Origin: Eubacterium sp.
GTDB taxonomy: Bacteria > Bacillota > Clostridia > Lachnospirales > Lachnospiraceae
Assembly: GCA_016292095.1 (NCBI GenBank)
Contig: JAEFAB010000053.1
Coordinates: 62,001 to 126,000 of the forward strand
Direction of reading: 5' to 3'
Length of the DNA stretch: 64,000 bases
Positions 62,039-64,000 of the stretch are shown one piece after another. Position numbers and translations under genes: made by a program. The notes under the pieces were generated by a model, which was not told the DNA's origin, did no database searches, and was given only the letters and a program-made list of their open reading frames with translations. Position 1 is the stretch's first letter, and each line of letters opens with the position of its first letter.

Positions 62039-63508
62039 ATGAATTTGATGAGTTTAACAGCAGTGGAACTGGGAAAGAAAATCAAATCCGGTGAAGTAAA
62101 AGTAGTTGATGCCGTAAATGATGCTTTCGCACAGATTGAAGCTGTGGAAAAAGATATGAACAGTTATGTAACTGTATATGAAAAAGAAAGAGTGCTGAAA
62201 AATGCAGAAGAAATTCAGCAGAAGATTGATCAGGGTGAATTGACCGGACCGTTAGCCGGAGTTCCTGTGGCAATCAAAGATAATATGTGTACCAAAGGAA
62301 ATCTGACAACATGTAGTTCTAAGATTTTAGGAAACTTTTATCCGACTTATTCTGCAGAGGCAGTTGTAAATCTGGAAAAAGCCGGTGCTGTAATTATCGG
62401 AAAGACAAATATGGACGAATTTGCCATGGGAAGTACTACAGAAACTTCTCATTTCGGACCAACAAAGAACCCATGGAATCTTGAACATGTTCCGGGCGGA
62501 TCTTCCGGAGGAAGCTGTGCGGCAGTTGCAGCGGAAGAATGTTCTTATGCATTAGGTTCTGATACCGGTGGGTCAATCAGACAGCCTAGTTCATTCTGTG
62601 GTGTTACAGGAATTAAGCCGACTTACGGAACAGTGTCCCGTTACGGACTGATTGCTTATGGTTCTTCTTTAGACCAGATCGGACCGGTAGCAAAGGACGT
62701 TACAGACTGTGCTACAATCCTTGAAGCAATTGCAAGCTATGATGAAAAAGACTCTACTTCCGTAAAAAGAGAGGATTACAATTTTACATCAGCTTTAGTG
62801 GATGATGTAAAAGGATTGAAAATCGGTATTCCAAAAGGATACTTTGGAGACGGTTTAAATAAAGAAGTAAAAGATGCGGTTTTAAACGCAGTAAAAGTTT
62901 TAGAAGAAAAAGGTGCTATTGTAGAAGAGTTTGATTTGAGTTTGGTGGAATATGCCATTCCGGCTTATTACGTTATTGCAGATGCGGAAGCAAGCTCCAA
63001 CCTTGCACGTTTTGATGGTGTGAAGTACGGATACCGTACAGAGGATTATCGCGGACTTCACAATATGTATAAGAAATCCCGTTCTGAAGGATTTGGGGAA
63101 GAAGTAAAGCGTCGAATCATGCTTGGTTCTTTCGTTCTCAGTTCAGGATACTATGATGCTTACTATTTGAAAGCACTTCGTACAAAGGCATTAATTAAGA
63201 AAGCTTTTGATGAAGCGTTTGCTAAGTATGATGTGATTATCGGACCTGCTGCTCCGACAACAGCACCAAAGCTTGGTTCCAGTCTGGCAGATCCAATCAA
63301 GATGTACTTAGGCGACATTTATACCATTTCAGTAAACTTAGCAGGTCTTCCGGGAATTTCCGTTCCATGTGGTATGGACTCTGAAGGACTTCCAATCGGA
63401 ATGCAGATTATTGGAGACTGCTTTAAAGAAAACAATATTATCAGAGCAGCGTATGCTTATGAGCAGACAAGAGAATATGCTCACAGCACAGCAGCACAGA
63501 GAGATTAG
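62039..63508 (+). CDS. gatA: Asp/Glu-tRNA amidotransferase subunit A
   Basis: 489 residues, the glutaminase subunit of the amidase-signature family. The catalytic Ser-cis-Ser-Lys triad can be placed: Lys in PVAIKDNMCTKG, and the two Ser in PGGSSGGSCAAVA and SDTGGSIRQPSS. It releases ammonia from glutamine or asparagine and channels it to GatB. The start has AAGGAG at a good distance. 43 bases after gatC and 12 bases before gatB. Confidence 0.97.
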   Translation: MNLMSLTAVELGKKIKSGEVKVVDAVNDAFAQIEAVEKDMNSYVTVYEKERVLKNAEEIQQKIDQGELTGPLAGVPVAIKDNMCTKGNLTTCSSKILGNFYPTYSAEAVVNLEKAGAVIIGKTNMDEFAMGSTTETSHFGPTKNPWNLEHVPGGSSGGSCAAVAAEECSYALGSDTGGSIRQPSSFCGVTGIKPTYGTVSRYGLIAYGSSLDQIGPVAKDVTDCATILEAIASYDEKDSTSVKREDYNFTSALVDDVKGLKIGIPKGYFGDGLNKEVKDAVLNAVKVLEEKGAIVEEFDLSLVEYAIPAYYVIADAEASSNLARFDGVKYGYRTEDYRGLHNMYKKSRSEGFGEEVKRRIMLGSFVLSSGYYDAYYLKALRTKALIKKAFDEAFAKYDVIIGPAAPTTAPKLGSSLADPIKMYLGDIYTISVNLAGLPGISVPCGMDSEGLPIGMQIIGDCFKENNIIRAAYAYEQTREYAHSTAAQRD

Positions 63509-63520
63509 GAGGGAACAGCA

Positions 63521-64000
63521 ATGAAACAGTACGAAACAGTCATTGGACTTGAAGTTCACGTAGAACTTGCGACAAAAACAAAGATTTTCTGTTCCTGTTC
63601 TACAGAGTTTGGTGGAGCGCCAAACACACATACATGCCCGGTTTGTACAGGTATGCCGGGATCACTTCCTGTATTGAATAAGCAGGTTGTAGAATATGCC
63701 ATGGCAGTAGGTATGGCAACAAACTGTAACATTACACAGAATTGTAAGTTTGACAGAAAGAATTATTTCTATCCGGATAATCCGCAGAACTATCAGATTT
63801 CTCAGTTGTATAAACCAATCTGTACCGATGGTTATGTGGAAATCAAAGATGCAGACGGAAATCCGAAGAAAGTCAGAATTCATGAAATTCATATGGAAGA
63901 AGATGCGGGAAAACTGGTACATGATGATTGGAATGACTGCTCACTGGTAGATTTAAACCGTTCCGGTGTACCATTGATTGAAATTGTATCCGAACCGGAT
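63521..64000 (+). CDS. gatB: Asp/Glu-tRNA amidotransferase subunit B (N-terminal part)
   Basis: 160 codons are visible before the window ends. GatB activates the carboxylate of the misacylated tRNA and adds ammonia. The opening [20 protein letters not shown], the zinc-binding cysteines (CSC and CPVC), the [15 protein letters not shown] block and HMEEDAGKL with acidic metal ligands are conserved. AGGAGG at 63508-63513 precedes the ATG. Third gene of the operon. Confidence 0.96.
   Translation, partial: MKQYETVIGLEVHVELATKTKIFCSCSTEFGGAPNTHTCPVCTGMPGSLPVLNKQVVEYAMAVGMATNCNITQNCKFDRKNYFYPDNPQNYQISQLYKPICTDGYVEIKDADGNPKKVRIHEIHMEEDAGKLVHDDWNDCSLVDLNRSGVPLIEIVSEPD

Noticed and set aside
1-64000. 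CRISPR arrays, insertion sequences, prophage genes, tRNA or rRNA genes
   Set aside because: No regularly spaced repeats, transposases, integrases, phage structural genes or cloverleaf/TTCGANNC patterns were found in the gaps between genes.

Overview
The window looks like a chromosomal stretch from an anaerobic gut or rumen Firmicute of the Lachnospiraceae type. Evidence: moderate-to-low GC, strong AGGAGG-type ribosome binding sites, consensus TTGACA/TATAAT promoters, a T-box leader, LL-diaminopimelate aminotransferase, a GatCAB amidotransferase operon, threonine/glutamate-rich linkers in exported proteins, and sporulation/germination-type genes. The genus cannot be fixed from this window. No tRNA, rRNA, CRISPR array, insertion sequence or prophage was seen. 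Both ends cut genes: clpX at the left, gatB at the right.

Layout. 1-5 kb: clpX end, a subtilisin-like Csp-type protease, proS and a HAD phosphatase. 5.1-6.4 kb: a Fur-family regulator with a metal ABC ATPase but no permease. 6.5-13.6 kb: YgiQ radical SAM protein, a small exported protein, YqeY, an exported metallophosphoesterase, an M23 peptidase and a polyprenyl synthase. 13.9-23.4 kb: a large exported GH16-like protein, a polysaccharide deacetylase, a BspA-type leucine-rich-repeat protein, an HD phosphohydrolase, a C-type lectin protein, an aldo/keto reductase and an AlkD-like protein. 23.5-32.4 kb: a two-component operon with a membrane protein, DegV, a patatin and two convergent SulP transporters. 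32.5-34.6 kb: T-box leader and aspS. 34.7-47.8 kb: FN3-like exported protein, membrane XRE regulator, Y-family polymerase pair, HAD phosphatase, ABC exporter/RNase H/L,D-transpeptidase operon, glnA with an ANTAR protein, dapL, a cell-wall amidase and a phosphoribosyltransferase-like gene. 48-52.5 kb: GH5 glycanase, flavodoxin and GH46 chitosanase lipoprotein. 53.4-59.7 kb: a four-gene minus-strand surface-glycan cluster. 60-64 kb: an SH3/lysozyme-like protein and gatCAB.

Themes. Many genes serve the cell surface: glycanases, wall hydrolases, an L,D-transpeptidase, and exported proteins that reuse lysine-rich FN3-like or Ig-like tails. A short exported protein at 8.4 kb is the same domain as the C-terminus of the GH5 glycanase at 48 kb; I recognise no named family for it. 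Asn-tRNA formation is the second theme: the aspS T-box appears to carry an AAC (Asn) specifier, AspRS has the RDHGG sequence I associate with non-discriminating enzymes, and gatCAB is in the same window. This suggests AspRS supply is tuned to uncharged tRNA-Asn. Other points of interest are a GH16 domain whose acid/base Glu is Gln, a five-copy ATGTCA operator cluster before a NarL-type operon, a pyruvyltransferase-FrhB fusion, an ANTAR protein with a degenerate receiver beside glnA, and unusual initiation signals (a Shine-Dalgarno inside a terminator; a hairpin between Shine-Dalgarno and start).
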